Shown here in pieces: positions 17,304 to 27,321 of a stretch of 64,000 nucleotides of DNA. Location of the stretch: the NCBI RefSeq assembly GCF_001815865.1, contig NZ_KV822195.1, forward strand, positions 1 to 64,000, read 5' to 3'. The translations under genes and the position numbers were made by a program. Source of the stretch: Abiotrophia sp. HMSC24B09. Its GTDB lineage: Bacteria; Bacillota; Bacilli; Lactobacillales; Aerococcaceae. How positions within the stretch are numbered: the stretch's first letter is position 1; each line of letters starts with the position of its first letter. Below the pieces are notes generated by a model. It did no database searches. It had not been told where the DNA came from and worked only from the letters and a program-made list of their open reading frames with translations.

Positions 17304-18335
17304 ATGACAACACCAGAACAAATGGACTGGAATAATCTTGGTTTCGGCTATACCGATACCGGCAAACGTTACCGTGCATACTACCGCAATGGTGCTTGGG
17401 AAAAGGGCGGCATTACAGAAGATGCCACCATTACCATGAGTGAAGCGGCTAACGTTTTACACTATGGTCAAACATGTTTTGAAGGTTTGAAGGCTTACCG
17501 CACCAAATCTGGTGAAATTAACCTTTTCCGCGTTGATCAAAATGCGGCGCGTATGCGCCGTTCTGCTGAGCGTCTCTTGATGCCGGCCTACCCAGAGGAT
17601 TGGTTTGTTGAAGCAGTTAAAGAAGTGGTAGCAGCTAATGCGGATTGGGTGCCACCTTATGAATCAGGCGCGACACTTTATATCCGTCCTTTCCTCATCG
17701 GCTTGGGTGCATCAATTGGGGTTTCACCTGCAGATGAATACCTCTTCGGAATTTATGTATCTCCTGTAGGTGCCTACTTCAAGGGCGGCTTAACTCCAAG
17801 TAACTTTGTTGTATCGGATTATGACCGTGCAGCGCCACAAGGGACAGGGGCTGCTAAGGTAGCAGGTAACTATGCTGCCAGCCTCTATCCAGGTAAGAAG
17901 GCTAAATTAGATGGATATACTGACGCTATCTATTTGGACCCAGCAACCAAGACTAAGATTGAGGAGGTTGGGGCAGCTAACTTCTTCGGGATTACTAAGG
18001 ATAACAAATTCGTTACGCCATTATCTCCTTCTATCTTGCCATCTATTACCAAGTATTCACTCTTATACTTAGCCAAAGAACGCTTGGGCTTGGAAGTAGA
18101 AGAAGGCGATGTCTATGTTGATCAATTAGATCAATACGTAGAAGCTGGTGCTTGTGGGACGGCTGCCGTTATCAGCCCAGTTGGCTCAATCACAGTTGGT
18201 GATAAGAAGTATGTCTTCCATTCTGAAACAGAAGTGGGGCCAATCACTAAACGTCTTTATGATGAATTAGTGGGCATCCAATACGGAGATGTTGAAGCTC
18301 CAGAAGGCTGGATTCAAAAAGTACCAGTTAAATAA
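17304..18335 (+). CDS. ilvE: Branched-chain amino acid aminotransferase
   Basis: A 343-aa fold-type IV PLP enzyme interconverting Leu/Ile/Val and their 2-oxoacids with glutamate/2-oxoglutarate. Seen: LHYGQTCFEGLKAYR near 51-65, RMRRSAERLLMP, the PLP Lys in GAAKVAGNYAAS near 189, and EEVGAANFFGI near 227. This is the long class II form. It carries codons typical of a well-expressed gene. It shares a transcript with the upstream permease, and no Leu/Val T-box is visible ahead of the pair. Confidence 0.95.
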   Translation: MTTPEQMDWNNLGFGYTDTGKRYRAYYRNGAWEKGGITEDATITMSEAANVLHYGQTCFEGLKAYRTKSGEINLFRVDQNAARMRRSAERLLMPAYPEDWFVEAVKEVVAANADWVPPYESGATLYIRPFLIGLGASIGVSPADEYLFGIYVSPVGAYFKGGLTPSNFVVSDYDRAAPQGTGAAKVAGNYAASLYPGKKAKLDGYTDAIYLDPATKTKIEEVGAANFFGITKDNKFVTPLSPSILPSITKYSLLYLAKERLGLEVEEGDVYVDQLDQYVEAGACGTAAVISPVGSITVGDKKYVFHSETEVGPITKRLYDELVGIQYGDVEAPEGWIQKVPVK

Positions 18336-18347
18336 TCAGGATTAGGG

Positions 18348-18374
18348 GGCAGGAACTCAAGTTCCTGCCTTTTT
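18348..18374 (+). terminator. Intrinsic terminator of ilvE
   Basis: GGCAGGAAC, a TCAA loop and GTTCCTGCC, then five T. Confidence 0.93.
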
Positions 18375-18534
18375 GCTATGGAAAAATTATAGGTTCAGAA
18401 GAATAGAATTTCAGATGGGTTGAGCTAGCTAGCTTTGCTGATTCTTTGATTGACTATTGAGCTCTTTTCCCTTATCATTACTAGTTGGGACAGTGAAATT
18501 TGCGCTTAAAAATACCCAAGAAAGGATGCTTAGT

Positions 18535-19110
18535 GTGGCACAGTTTTATTTTAAGTATGGCGCCATGAATAGTGGGAAATCGATTGAGATTATTAAGGTG
18601 GCCCATAACTACGAAGAACAAAATAAACCGGTTGAACTTTTTACCAGTGCCATTGATACGCGCGTTGATATAGGAATTGTCAATAGTCGGGCAGGTTTCC
18701 AACGCCAAGCCACGCCTATTACAGAGGACATGGACCTATTTGAGACCATTAAGGATTTGACGCCTAAGCGTTACTGCATCTTAATTGACGAATCGCAATT
18801 TCTCAGCAAAGAACACATTTTGCAGCTAGCGCGAGTAGTGGATGAACTTGATATTCCAGTCATGTGCTTTGGCCTTAAAAATGACTTTACCAATGAACTT
18901 TTTGAAGGGTCAAAATATCTCTTGCTCTACGCTGATAAGATTGAAGAAATTAAAACCATCTGTTGGTTCTGCCACCGCAAGGCCATAATGAATTTGCGGA
19001 TTTCAGATGGCAAGCCTGTTTATCAAGGTGAACAAATTCAAATCGGAGGCAACGAGTCTTACTACCCGGTTTGCCGTCGCTGTTACAAGAATCCCGGATT
19101 AATTAAGTAA
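18535..19110 (+). CDS. tdk: Thymidine kinase
   Basis: About 191 aa. It phosphorylates thymidine for salvage. The P-loop YGAMNSGKS is near residues 8-16, the Walker B-like ILIDESQFL near 82-90, and a Cys4 zinc site (CWFC and CRRC) near 143 and 181. The start is taken as GTG 18535: it gives the family's usual [10 protein letters not shown]-terminus and lies 9 nt after AAGG. Two ATGs at 18526 and further upstream only add unrelated residues. It is first gene of the tdk-prfA-prmC-ywlC-glyA-upp operon. Confidence 0.93.
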   Translation: MAQFYFKYGAMNSGKSIEIIKVAHNYEEQNKPVELFTSAIDTRVDIGIVNSRAGFQRQATPITEDMDLFETIKDLTPKRYCILIDESQFLSKEHILQLARVVDELDIPVMCFGLKNDFTNELFEGSKYLLLYADKIEEIKTICWFCHRKAIMNLRISDGKPVYQGEQIQIGGNESYYPVCRRCYKNPGLIK

Positions 19111-19121
19111 AGGAGACCACT

Positions 19122-20201
19122 ATGTTTGAACAATTGGATGCCCTCATTTTTCGTTTTGAGGAATTACACGAATTACTCAGTGACCCAGAAGTCATCTCGG
19201 ACTCCAAACGTTTGCGGGAACTGACTATTGAAGAATCGGACCTGAGCCCTAAGGTAGCAAAGATCAAACGCTACAAGCAGGTCCAACAAGAAATTAAAGA
19301 TACCGAAGATATGCTAGGTGAAGGCTTAGACGCTGATATGGCTGAATTGGCTAAAATGGAATTGGCAGAATTAAAGGCTGAAAAACCTCGTCTAGAAGAA
19401 GAAATTAAAGTCATGATGTTGCCTGAAGATCCAAATGATGGCAAAAATATTATCATGGAAATCCGTGGTGCAGCGGGTGGGGATGAAGCGCAACTCTTTG
19501 CCGGTGACCTACTCAATATGTATACGCGATACGCTGACAGTCAAGGTTGGAAGGTTGAAGTCTTAGATGCTAATATTACTGGTATCGGAGGCTATAAGGA
19601 AGTCAGCCTCATGATTACAGGGCATAAAGTTTATAGCAAGCTTAAATTCGAAAACGGGGCTCACCGTGTTCAACGGGTACCCGAGACGGAATCTCAAGGC
19701 CGCGTGCACACCTCTACCGCAACCGTAGTCGTGATGCCTGAGGCAGAAGAAGTCGACTTAGACCTCAAGGATGCCGATATCCGGGTAGATATCTATCATG
19801 CTAGTGGGGCCGGCGGTCAGCATGTTAACAAGACTGCCTCTGCTGTTCGCTTGACTCACTTACCAACTGGGGTGGTCGTTGCGATGCAAGATGAGCGGAG
19901 CCAACTTAAGAACCGGGAGAAGGCCATGAAGGTCTTGCGTGCTCGTGTCTATGATATGCTCCAATCAGAAGCTCAGGCAGAATATGATTCTAACCGTAAA
20001 TTAGCTGTCGGTACTGGTGACCGTTCTGAACGGATTCGGACCTACAACTACCCACAAAACCGGGTAACAGACCACCGCATTGGCTTAACTATTCAACAAC
20101 TCGATGCCATTATGTCGGGGAAATTAGATGAAATTATCGACGGGTTAGTTCTGTTTGACCAAACCCAAAAATTGGAGGAGCTAAATGGCCCTCAAATCTA
20201 A
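19122..20201 (+). CDS. prfA: Peptide chain release factor 1
   Basis: 359 aa. It terminates translation at UAA/UAG. The GGQ motif lies in [10 protein letters not shown] near residues 229-238, where PrmC methylates the Gln. The codon-recognition PxT region is seen as VPETESQGR near 186. Its 3' end overlaps prmC by 17 nt, coupling the factor to its modifying enzyme. AAAGGAG precedes the ATG. Confidence 0.97.
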   Translation: MFEQLDALIFRFEELHELLSDPEVISDSKRLRELTIEESDLSPKVAKIKRYKQVQQEIKDTEDMLGEGLDADMAELAKMELAELKAEKPRLEEEIKVMMLPEDPNDGKNIIMEIRGAAGGDEAQLFAGDLLNMYTRYADSQGWKVEVLDANITGIGGYKEVSLMITGHKVYSKLKFENGAHRVQRVPETESQGRVHTSTATVVVMPEAEEVDLDLKDADIRVDIYHASGAGGQHVNKTASAVRLTHLPTGVVVAMQDERSQLKNREKAMKVLRARVYDMLQSEAQAEYDSNRKLAVGTGDRSERIRTYNYPQNRVTDHRIGLTIQQLDAIMSGKLDEIIDGLVLFDQTQKLEELNGPQI

Positions 20202-21048
20202 TGCAAGCCTGGCTGAAGTACTCAAGAGTGCTTCAGTTTTTTTGGAGGAAAGAGGGTTTGATGGCACCCTAGCCCAGTCTTATTGGTTGCGTGTCTTTGA
20301 TTGGACTTTAACGGACTTGGTCAGACAGCTTCATCAGGTTCCTAACCAGGAGGTCTATGAGGCCTTTCAAGAGGTTTTAAATCGCCTAGTGACACATGAG
20401 CCCTTGCAGTATATTTTGGGTTATGAAGACTTTGATGGTCACCGTTTTAAGGTGACACCTGCCGTCTTAATTCCCCGAGAAGATACGGCAGGCATCTTAG
20501 ATTTGGCGGCCACCTGGTTAGAAAAGCATCCAGATGCTAGTCAAGCTCTGGATTTAGGGACGGGATCTGGTATTCTAGCTATTAGCTTGGCTTTGCGCCA
20601 TCCACAACTTCAATTGACCGCGGGCGATTTATCGCCTGAAGCCTTAGCTATTGCCAAAGAAAATGGCATAAATCTTCAGGCCACTGTGGATTGGCTAGTA
20701 ACGGATGTCTGTCAAGGTTTGCCTCGAGATAGAGCTTATGATTTAGTAGTATCAAATCCTCCTTATATTAGTGAGACAGAATTAGATTTAATGGATGAGT
20801 CGGTTAAACGTTATGAGCCATCTATGGCATTGTTTGCTGAGCAAGGGGGCTTGGCTTTCTATCGCCAACTGGCTAAGCAAATTGGGTCCTATCTCAAGCC
20901 GAGTGCTTGCTTGATTCTAGAGATTGGTTTTCGACAAGGTCAGACGGTCGTGGACATTTTTCGTCGAGCCTTCCCACAAGCCAAGGTTAGTTGCCATCAG
21001 GATTTGAATGGCCGAGACCGCTATGTCCAAGTAGAGATTAATGAATGA
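20185..21048 (+). CDS. prmC: Release factor glutamine methyltransferase
   Basis: A 287-aa SAM-dependent enzyme that N5-methylates the GGQ Gln of release factors. An N-terminal helical domain precedes the Rossmann domain with [15 protein letters not shown] near residues 120-134 and the substrate motif VSNPPYIS near 188-195. The start ATG lies inside the end of prfA, with TTGGAGGAG at the right distance. Confidence 0.95.
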   Translation: MALKSNASLAEVLKSASVFLEERGFDGTLAQSYWLRVFDWTLTDLVRQLHQVPNQEVYEAFQEVLNRLVTHEPLQYILGYEDFDGHRFKVTPAVLIPREDTAGILDLAATWLEKHPDASQALDLGTGSGILAISLALRHPQLQLTAGDLSPEALAIAKENGINLQATVDWLVTDVCQGLPRDRAYDLVVSNPPYISETELDLMDESVKRYEPSMALFAEQGGLAFYRQLAKQIGSYLKPSACLILEIGFRQGQTVVDIFRRAFPQAKVSCHQDLNGRDRYVQVEINE

Positions 21049-21067
21049 AAGGAGATGACCGCCTAAA

Positions 21068-22090
21068 ATGTTAACCAAGAAATTTCGTTTGGGAGAATTG
21101 GATGAAGCGGCCGCTCTCTTAAGAAGAGGAGAGCTAGTCGCCTTTCCTACCGAGACAGTTTATGGTTTAGGCGCCATCGCGACTAAGGAACAAGCAGTTG
21201 CTAAGGTCTTTCAAGCAAAAGGTCGTCCTAGTGATAACCCACTCATTGTTCATGTCAAGGATGCACAACAAGTCTTTGACTATGCGGCAGAGGTGCCTAA
21301 ATTGGCTAAGGATTTAATGGAGCGCTTTTGGCCAGGCCCTTTAACCATTATTCTGCCTGTTAAGCCTGGTGTTTTTCCGGCAAACGTTAATAATGCCCAA
21401 GAAACGGTTGCTTTCCGCATGCCTAACCAGCATTCAGCCTTACGTCTAATCGACTTAGTGGGGGCGCCGCTAGTTGGGCCAAGCGCTAACTTATCGGGCA
21501 AACCTAGTCCAACAAGCGTCGACCATGTCATGCAGGATTTTGATGGAGTCATCGCTGGCGTAGTGGCAGGGGATACGGATCAAGCCCAAATCGGAGTGGA
21601 GTCGACGGTGGTCCGCCCTATGTCAGACCGTTTAATCATTCTGCGGCCAGGTGCTATCACCCAATCCATGCTGAAGCAAGTATGTCCAAAGGTTCAAGAA
21701 TTTTCAGTAGCAGAGCAATTAGCTGCTCCTCAGATCCAATCACCAGGCGTTAAATATCGCCATTATAGCCCTAAACAAGCTGTGTTTTTGTTTGAGTCTT
21801 CTGAAGATCTCGCCAACCTTCATGCAAAGCTAGTTGCTAAGGGAGGAAGAGTCGGTTTGTTGGCAGATGAGTCTATTATCCAAGCCTTAGGTCAGCAAAG
21901 TCCAGTTGTAGCGACCTACTCTTTAGGTCAGCCTAATGATGCGGACAGTGCTACCCGTCAACTATATGCCGGCCTGCGGGCTTTGGAGGCGAGTGATTGT
22001 GACTGGATTTTAGCTCAAGCAGTGCTAGAATCAGAAAAATATCATGCCTATATGAATCGGTTGAACAAAGCAGCCACAAGTATGCTATAA
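21068..22090 (+). CDS. ywlC: L-threonylcarbamoyladenylate synthase (Sua5 type)
   Basis: A 340-aa protein with an N-terminal YrdC-like catalytic domain (FPTETVYGLGA near 28, KGRPSDNPLIVHV near 52, GPSANLSGKPSPTSV near 138) and the C-terminal Sua5 domain after the SPGVKYRHYSP linker (about 225-236). It makes threonylcarbamoyl-AMP for the t6A37 modification of ANN-decoding tRNAs. It sits in its usual place between prmC and glyA. Confidence 0.94.
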   Translation: MLTKKFRLGELDEAAALLRRGELVAFPTETVYGLGAIATKEQAVAKVFQAKGRPSDNPLIVHVKDAQQVFDYAAEVPKLAKDLMERFWPGPLTIILPVKPGVFPANVNNAQETVAFRMPNQHSALRLIDLVGAPLVGPSANLSGKPSPTSVDHVMQDFDGVIAGVVAGDTDQAQIGVESTVVRPMSDRLIILRPGAITQSMLKQVCPKVQEFSVAEQLAAPQIQSPGVKYRHYSPKQAVFLFESSEDLANLHAKLVAKGGRVGLLADESIIQALGQQSPVVATYSLGQPNDADSATRQLYAGLRALEASDCDWILAQAVLESEKYHAYMNRLNKAATSML

Positions 22091-22140
22091 TAGAAAGCAG
22101 AACATAGGTTGGCGGGAGTCAACCAAGAAGGAGGTTACCT

Positions 22141-23370
22141 ATGACTGAGAGATTACATGATGCCTTGGTTTTTGATACTATTGAACGTGAAGAACGGCGA
22201 CAATTAGAAGGAATTGAATTGATTGCCTCAGAGAACTTTGTTTCACCTGCAGTCCTTAAGGCACAAGGGAGTGTCTTAACCAACAAATACGCCGAAGGTT
22301 ATCCAGGTCGACGCTATTATGGTGGCTGTGAATACATTGATGTCATTGAACAAGCAGCGATTGATCGAGCGAAAGAACTTTTTGGTGCAGAATACGCCAA
22401 CGTGCAACCCCACTCCGGTTCATCTGCCAACCTTGCTGTTTATCGGGCTTTCCTTAATGTAGGCGATCGTGTCTTAGGTATGGACCTATCACAAGGTGGC
22501 CACTTAACTCATGGTTCGCCTGTTAATTTCTCTGGCCAGTCTTATGAGATGCATGCTTATGGTGTAGACCCTGTTACTGAATTGATTGATTATCAAGCGC
22601 TAGAAGCTCAGGCTGAGGCTGTCAAACCTAAAATGATTATTGCAGGGGCATCTGCTTATTCTCGGACCATTGACTTTGAACGTATTGGTCAAATTGCTAA
22701 GAAAGTAGGGGCTATCTACTTTGTGGATATGGCCCATATTGCTGGCTTAGTTGCGGCAGGTCTCCATCCTAACCCAGTGCCTTATGCGGATGTGGTGACA
22801 ACGACTACTCATAAAACCTTGCGGGGTCCTCGTGGTGGCTTGATTTTAGCTAAGGCCCAGTATGCTAAGCAACTCAATATGGCTATTTTCCCAGGAATTC
22901 AAGGAGGGCCACTGGAGCATGTAGTAGCCGCTAAGGCGGTTGCCCTCTTGGAAGCCTTGCAACCAAGTTTCAAGACTTATGCAGCGCAAGTTATTAAGAA
23001 CGCTCAAGCCATGGTGGAGGTTTTCTTAGAAAGTCCTCTGCGTGTCGTATCTGGTGGGACGGATAACCACCTCTTCAATCTTGATGTGACACCACTGGGT
23101 GTGACAGGGAAAGAGGCCCAAGAGCGTCTGGATCAAGTAGGGATTACCGTTAACAAGAATTCGATTCCTAACGACAGCCGTTCCTTTATCGATCCAAGTG
23201 GTATTCGGATTGGGACATCTGCTATTACGACGCGCGGCATGAAAGAAGCGCAAGCTCAGACTGTTGCCCGTCTGATTCTCAAGACCTTAACAGCTTCTGA
23301 CGACCAATTGGCGGCTATCCGTCAAGAAGTCAAAGAACTCGTTGCTGGTTTACCACTTTATCAAGCTTAA
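22141..23370 (+). CDS. glyA: Serine hydroxymethyltransferase
   Basis: A 409-aa PLP enzyme converting serine and tetrahydrofolate to glycine and methylene-THF. Seen: [10 protein letters not shown] near 28-37, [14 protein letters not shown] near 50-63, and the PLP Lys in [16 protein letters not shown] near 220-235. Length is standard. AAGGAGG precedes the ATG. Confidence 0.97.
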   Translation: MTERLHDALVFDTIEREERRQLEGIELIASENFVSPAVLKAQGSVLTNKYAEGYPGRRYYGGCEYIDVIEQAAIDRAKELFGAEYANVQPHSGSSANLAVYRAFLNVGDRVLGMDLSQGGHLTHGSPVNFSGQSYEMHAYGVDPVTELIDYQALEAQAEAVKPKMIIAGASAYSRTIDFERIGQIAKKVGAIYFVDMAHIAGLVAAGLHPNPVPYADVVTTTTHKTLRGPRGGLILAKAQYAKQLNMAIFPGIQGGPLEHVVAAKAVALLEALQPSFKTYAAQVIKNAQAMVEVFLESPLRVVSGGTDNHLFNLDVTPLGVTGKEAQERLDQVGITVNKNSIPNDSRSFIDPSGIRIGTSAITTRGMKEAQAQTVARLILKTLTASDDQLAAIRQEVKELVAGLPLYQA

Positions 23371-23400
23371 ATTGATTGACTCAGAAAAGGAGAGACTAAG

Positions 23401-24039
23401 ATGGCAAAATGCGTAGTAATTAACCACCCACTGATTCAGCACAAACTAACCATTATTCGTGATAAAAATACCTCTACCAAGGCTTTTCGCGAAGTAACCA
23501 ACGAAATCTCTATGCTTATGGCTTATGAGATTACACGTGATTTGCCAGTAGAAGATGTGGTCATCGAAACGCCCTTAGTTGAAACCACTCAAAAGCGGAT
23601 TGCCGGGAAGAAAATGGCGATTATTCCAATCCTAAGAGCTGGCTTGGGCATGGTCGATGGGATTTTGGACTTAGTGCCTGCTGCACGTGTGGGGCATATT
23701 GGTCTCTATCGTGACCACGAAACCCTAGAGCCAATTGAGTACTTTGCTAAATTACCACAAGATATCGAAGAACGTCATGTCTTTGTGGTGGATCCAATGT
23801 TAGCGACAGGTGGTTCAGCTATTGCTGCGCTAGACCTTCTGATGAAAAAGTATGGCGTCAAGCCAGAAAATATCACCTTTTCTTGTTTAGTTGCTGCACC
23901 AGAAGGGGTAGCAGCTTTACAGGCGGCGCATCCAGATGTGGATATCTATATGGCGGCGCTAGATGAACGCCTCAATGAGCACGGCTATATCTTGCCAGGG
24001 CTTGGAGATGCGGGTGACCGTATTTTTGGTACTAAATAA
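23401..24039 (+). CDS. upp: Uracil phosphoribosyltransferase
   Basis: 212 aa. It converts uracil plus PRPP to UMP. The PRPP loop is [15 protein letters not shown] near residues 130-144, and [17 protein letters not shown] closes the uracil site near 196-211. AAAGGAGAG precedes the ATG. It is the last gene of the operon before a strong terminator. Confidence 0.97.
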   Translation: MAKCVVINHPLIQHKLTIIRDKNTSTKAFREVTNEISMLMAYEITRDLPVEDVVIETPLVETTQKRIAGKKMAIIPILRAGLGMVDGILDLVPAARVGHIGLYRDHETLEPIEYFAKLPQDIEERHVFVVDPMLATGGSAIAALDLLMKKYGVKPENITFSCLVAAPEGVAALQAAHPDVDIYMAALDERLNEHGYILPGLGDAGDRIFGTK

Positions 24040-24044
24040 GGAAG

Positions 24045-24076
24045 AAAGGCTAGGAAGAGATTTCCTAGCCTTTTTA
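24045..24076 (+). terminator. Intrinsic terminator of upp
   Basis: AAGGCTAGGAA pairs with TTCCTAGCCTT around a short loop, ending in T's. Confidence 0.92.
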
Positions 24077-24141
24077 TTATGCAATTTGTTACGCGTTCCG
24101 AACATTTGGATCAAGAAATTGGCCTTTTCTTACTTTAGTAC

Positions 24142-24170
24142 TTGTATTCATTCAAAATACATGATATTCT
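24142..24170 (+). promoter_or_regulatory. Probable promoter of the ATP-grasp/esterase pair
   Basis: TTGTAT (24142-24147), a 17-bp spacer and TATTCT (24165-24170). The spacer region contains an imperfect GTATT...AATAC inverted repeat. Confidence 0.45.
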
Positions 24171-24204
24171 AATTTATATTTAATAATTATACTGAGGTGA
24201 AACT

Positions 24205-25380
24205 ATGAATTACTTGATGATGTCCCCCCATTTCCCTAAAAACCTCCAGAATTTCGCAATTCGACTTAAAGAGCGTGGTGTGAATGTATTGGGGATTGGC
24301 ACAGAGCCCTATGACTGGCTCTCACCAGAGTTACGTGAAAGCCTCACTGAATACTACCGTGTCGAGGATATGGAGAACCTTGATGAAGTGAAGCGTGCGG
24401 TAGCTTTCTTAATTTATAAGCATGGACCAATCGATCGTCTAGAATCTAATAACGAATACTGGCTAGAATTAGACGCTGCCTTGCGCGAGCAATTCAACGT
24501 ACCTGGGGTCAAACCTCGTGACTTAGAAAAAACCAAGTATAAGTCAAAAATGAAGAAATTATTTGAGAAAGCTGGCGTTCCAGTGGTGCCAGGCTATCTA
24601 ATCAAGAATGAGAGTCAACTCAATAAAGCTTTGAAGGAAGCTGGCCTCCCTGCAGTAGCAAAACCTGACCGTGGGGTAGGGACTGCAGCAACCTATCGAC
24701 TTGAGACCAAAGAAGATGTTGCAACCTTCTTGTCCGAGTGGGACCAATCCATTCCCTATTTTGTGGAGCCTTATGTCTTGGATGCGGAACTCTGCACATT
24801 TGATGGTTTAGTTGATGAAAAAGGACAGATTGTCTTCTCAACGAGCTTTGTTTATTCCTTGCCAACCTTAGAATTGATTGAGGGCCAGTGCGATTACACC
24901 AACATTGTCCAAAAGGATGTAGAGCCTAAGTTGGCTGAATACGGCCAGGCAGCAGTTAAGGCCTTTGGGATGAAGGAACGCTTCTTCCATATCGAATTCT
25001 TCCGTCGTAAAAAGGGAGACTATGTAGCCATCGAGTATAATAACCGACTGGCTGGCGGTTACACAATCGATCTCTATAACTATGCTTATGGTTGTGATCT
25101 CTATGCTATCTACGCCGATATCGTAACTGGAAGGCTAGAAGAAACTCCAAGCTATGATCGACATTACGGGGTAGGTATCTCACGTCGTGACGAGTTGGCG
25201 TATGAACATAACGTTGATGAGATCCGAGCAAAATACGGTGACCGTGTCAAAATGGTTGATCGCTTGCCAGATGCTTTTTCGGCTATTATGGGGAATGAGT
25301 TCTTAGTCATTCTAGCGGATACGCAAGAAGAAGTTGAAGAAGTAGGTCATTATGTACACAAGAAACAAGGAGGACAATAA
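24205..25380 (+). CDS. ATP-grasp carboxylate-amine/thiol ligase of unknown substrate
   Basis: A 391-aa protein: N-terminal pre-ATP-grasp domain (1-110), then an intact ATP-grasp domain. The Gly-rich loop KPDRGVGTAATYRL lies near 152-165, the strand FVEPYVLDAELCTFDGLV near 190-207, and the metal-binding end HIEFFRR...AIEYNNRLAGG near 254-278. Such enzymes join a carboxylate to an amine via an acylphosphate. It is 3 nt from an esterase gene, forming a compact two-gene unit after a terminator. The substrate is not inferable. GAGGTGAAAC precedes the ATG. Confidence 0.8.
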   Translation: MNYLMMSPHFPKNLQNFAIRLKERGVNVLGIGTEPYDWLSPELRESLTEYYRVEDMENLDEVKRAVAFLIYKHGPIDRLESNNEYWLELDAALREQFNVPGVKPRDLEKTKYKSKMKKLFEKAGVPVVPGYLIKNESQLNKALKEAGLPAVAKPDRGVGTAATYRLETKEDVATFLSEWDQSIPYFVEPYVLDAELCTFDGLVDEKGQIVFSTSFVYSLPTLELIEGQCDYTNIVQKDVEPKLAEYGQAAVKAFGMKERFFHIEFFRRKKGDYVAIEYNNRLAGGYTIDLYNYAYGCDLYAIYADIVTGRLEETPSYDRHYGVGISRRDELAYEHNVDEIRAKYGDRVKMVDRLPDAFSAIMGNEFLVILADTQEEVEEVGHYVHKKQGGQ

Positions 25381-25383
25381 TAA

Positions 25384-26124
25384 ATGCACGTAGAATGGTT
25401 AAGTCACTGGAGTGGTCAACTCAATCGCGAAATGCCCCTCAACCGCTATGGTCATGCTGGACTACCAATTGTGGTTTTTCCTTCATCAGGCGGAACCCAC
25501 AATGAATATGCCGACTTCGGCATGATTGATGCCTGTCGCGATTCCATTGAGGCAGGACGGGTTCAATTTTTCACCTTGGCTAGTGTGGACAGTGAGAGCT
25601 GGTTGGCTGACTGGAAATACCCTCACGATCGGGCTGAAATGCATCGGGCTTATGAGCGTTATGTCATTAGCGAGGCGATTCCTTTTATTAAGCATAAAAC
25701 GGGCTGGTTTGATCCAATGATGACGACAGGTTGCAGTATGGGGGCCTACCATGCGCTCAACTTCTTCTTACAGCATCCAGATGTTTTCCGCGGGGTGATT
25801 GCCTTGAGTGGGGTCTATGATGCACGTTTCTTTGTAGGGGAATATGGCGATGACGTGGCAATCTATTCTAATTCGCCGAGTGATTATGTCTTCAATCAAC
25901 ACGATCCTTGGTTCCTGGACCAATATCGACAATCCAATATTATTGTCTGTACCGGGCATGGGCCTTGGGAACACGATGGTCTGCCATCCTTCTATAAGGT
26001 AAAGGAAGCCCTAGAAATGAAGGGAGTGCCTGCTTGGTTTGACGAGTGGGGCGGCGATGTGGCCCATGACTGGCCATGGTGGCGCGTGCAGATGCCATAT
26101 TTCTTAAGTCGTTTAGGTTTATAA
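25384..26124 (+). CDS. Alpha/beta-hydrolase, esterase family
   Basis: A 246-aa soluble protein of the putative-esterase (EstA/esterase D-like) family. The nucleophile elbow is GCSMG (TTGCSMGAYHALNFF near 115-129). VFPSSGGTHNEYADFG near 29-44 supplies an oxyanion-type loop, and HDWPWW near 229-234 the catalytic His. There is no signal peptide, so it acts in the cytoplasm. Its near-overlap with the ATP-grasp gene indicates translational coupling and a shared metabolite. Confidence 0.8.
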   Translation: MHVEWLSHWSGQLNREMPLNRYGHAGLPIVVFPSSGGTHNEYADFGMIDACRDSIEAGRVQFFTLASVDSESWLADWKYPHDRAEMHRAYERYVISEAIPFIKHKTGWFDPMMTTGCSMGAYHALNFFLQHPDVFRGVIALSGVYDARFFVGEYGDDVAIYSNSPSDYVFNQHDPWFLDQYRQSNIIVCTGHGPWEHDGLPSFYKVKEALEMKGVPAWFDEWGGDVAHDWPWWRVQMPYFLSRLGL

Positions 26125-26132
26125 GATAAATG

Positions 26133-26159
26133 AGGCTAGGGGTCTTTCCTAGCCTTTTT
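26133..26159 (+). terminator. Intrinsic terminator of the ATP-grasp/esterase pair
   Basis: AGGCTAGG and CCTAGCCT form the stem, followed by a T-run. Confidence 0.88.
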
Positions 26160-26325
26160 AGTTTGCCTCTTTATTCTTAAAATAGGGTAGTTAATCGGCT
26201 GATTTGGAAAAGGAAGATAAAAACAGCTAGAATAACGGATGTAAATCAATGAAAAATAGATGGAGATTTCATGTAAATGCCATGGCTACAATATCTAAAA
26301 ATGGAGCTGTCAGAAAAATAGGAAT

Positions 26326-26366
26326 GAAAATAATTTTCTTCATAAAAACACTTGAAAAATATTTTC
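26326..26366. promoter_or_regulatory. Tandem GAAAA-N3-TTTTC operator candidates
   Basis: GAAAATAATTTTC (26326-26338) and GAAAAATATTTTC (26354-26366) share the same 5-3-5 dyad, 28 bp centre to centre. The second covers the -35 of the sialic-acid operon. They are plausible sites for the RpiR-type regulator encoded second in the operon. Between 26160 and 26320 I see no gene, only AT-rich DNA. Confidence 0.5.
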
Positions 26367-26379
26367 TTTGGTGTATAAT
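26352..26379 (+). promoter_or_regulatory. Promoter of the sialic-acid operon
   Basis: TTGAAA (26352-26357), a 16-bp spacer and a perfect TATAAT (26374-26379), 45 bp before nanK. Confidence 0.75.
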
Positions 26380-26392
26380 GAAAGCGTAATCA
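26378..26392 (+). promoter_or_regulatory. Catabolite-response element (CcpA site)
   Basis: ATGAAAGCGTAATCA fits every fixed position of the consensus WTGNAANCGNWNNCW. It overlaps the last bases of the -10 and the transcription start, so CcpA binding would repress the operon when glucose is present. Confidence 0.75.
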
Positions 26393-26424
26393 GTTGAAAG
26401 ACAGAAAGAGAGGTGACAAATTGG

Positions 26425-27309
26425 ATGAATTACTTGTGCTTTGATATTGGCGGGACCTTCATTAAATATGGTCTCTTCAATGAAAAGGGGGAAGCGCTAG
26501 GCCAGACTCAGAAGGTCAAAACTAGCGTTGACCAGTATTCTAATCAGATATTGCAACAAGTTCTTTCGATTACAAAGCAGGTTCAATCCCAGGAAAGCCT
26601 ATCGGGCGTGGCGATTTCAACTGCTGGAGTGGTTGATTCTCGTGACGGGTCTATACGATTTGCAGGGCCCACTATCCCAGGTTATACGGGGACGCCACTG
26701 AAAGCTGAAGTGGAAGCACTCACTGGTCTGCCTTGCTATGTGGTAAACGATGTGAACGCAGCTTGTTTGGGTGAATGCTGGCAAGCCAGTCGAACAGGCC
26801 AGCCACCTAAGTCCATGATATGTTTTACGATTGGTACAGGTGTAGGGGGAGCCATTGTTTTAGATGGACAACTGCTAACCGGTGTGAGCGACATGGCCGG
26901 AGAGGTGGGCTACTTGCCTATTGGCAAAGCAGCCTTTCAGGAATTAGCCTCAACAACCGCTTTGTTAGAACAGGCGGCTCAAGCGACAGGCGAAAATCTC
27001 AGTGGGGAGGCCTTCTTTGACCGCTTGGAAGCAACAGGAGATCCAGTCTTAAGCCAAGTACTCGACCAATTTCTAAATCATTTAGCCACCGGACTTTTAT
27101 CAGCGATTTATCTGCTGAATCCAGAAGTCCTTGTCCTAGGGGGAGGAATTCTAGCGCGTGCTGATCTCATTATGCCACGTCTAATGGCAATCTTGGAGCA
27201 ACGTGTGATTGATCCTCGCTTCCTCATAACAGAGATTCGACCAGCCCAGTCAGGTAATGATGCTGGAATGTTAGGTGCGCTATCTCAACTCATTAAGCTA
27301 ACTCAATAA
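26425..27309 (+). CDS. nanK: ROK-family kinase, probable N-acetylmannosamine kinase
   Basis: About 294 aa. It is expected to phosphorylate ManNAc to ManNAc-6-P. The ATP loop is CFDIGGTFIKYGLF near the N-terminus. The catalytic Asp lies in YVVNDVNAACLGE near 107-119 and the phosphate-2 loop in FTIGTGVGGAIV near 133-144. The ROK Cys-rich zinc motif is absent, as in many Lactobacillales members. AGAGAGGTGAC supports ATG 26425 over the GTG at 26413, which lies in the ribosome site. It is first gene of the nan operon; sugar specificity comes from context. Confidence 0.82.
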   Translation: MNYLCFDIGGTFIKYGLFNEKGEALGQTQKVKTSVDQYSNQILQQVLSITKQVQSQESLSGVAISTAGVVDSRDGSIRFAGPTIPGYTGTPLKAEVEALTGLPCYVVNDVNAACLGECWQASRTGQPPKSMICFTIGTGVGGAIVLDGQLLTGVSDMAGEVGYLPIGKAAFQELASTTALLEQAAQATGENLSGEAFFDRLEATGDPVLSQVLDQFLNHLATGLLSAIYLLNPEVLVLGGGILARADLIMPRLMAILEQRVIDPRFLITEIRPAQSGNDAGMLGALSQLIKLTQ

Positions 27310-27321
27310 GGATGTGATCCC

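Noticed and set aside
23963..24172. Plus-strand ORF across the end of upp
   Set aside because: It runs through the upp terminator and the next promoter and encodes no recognisable protein.
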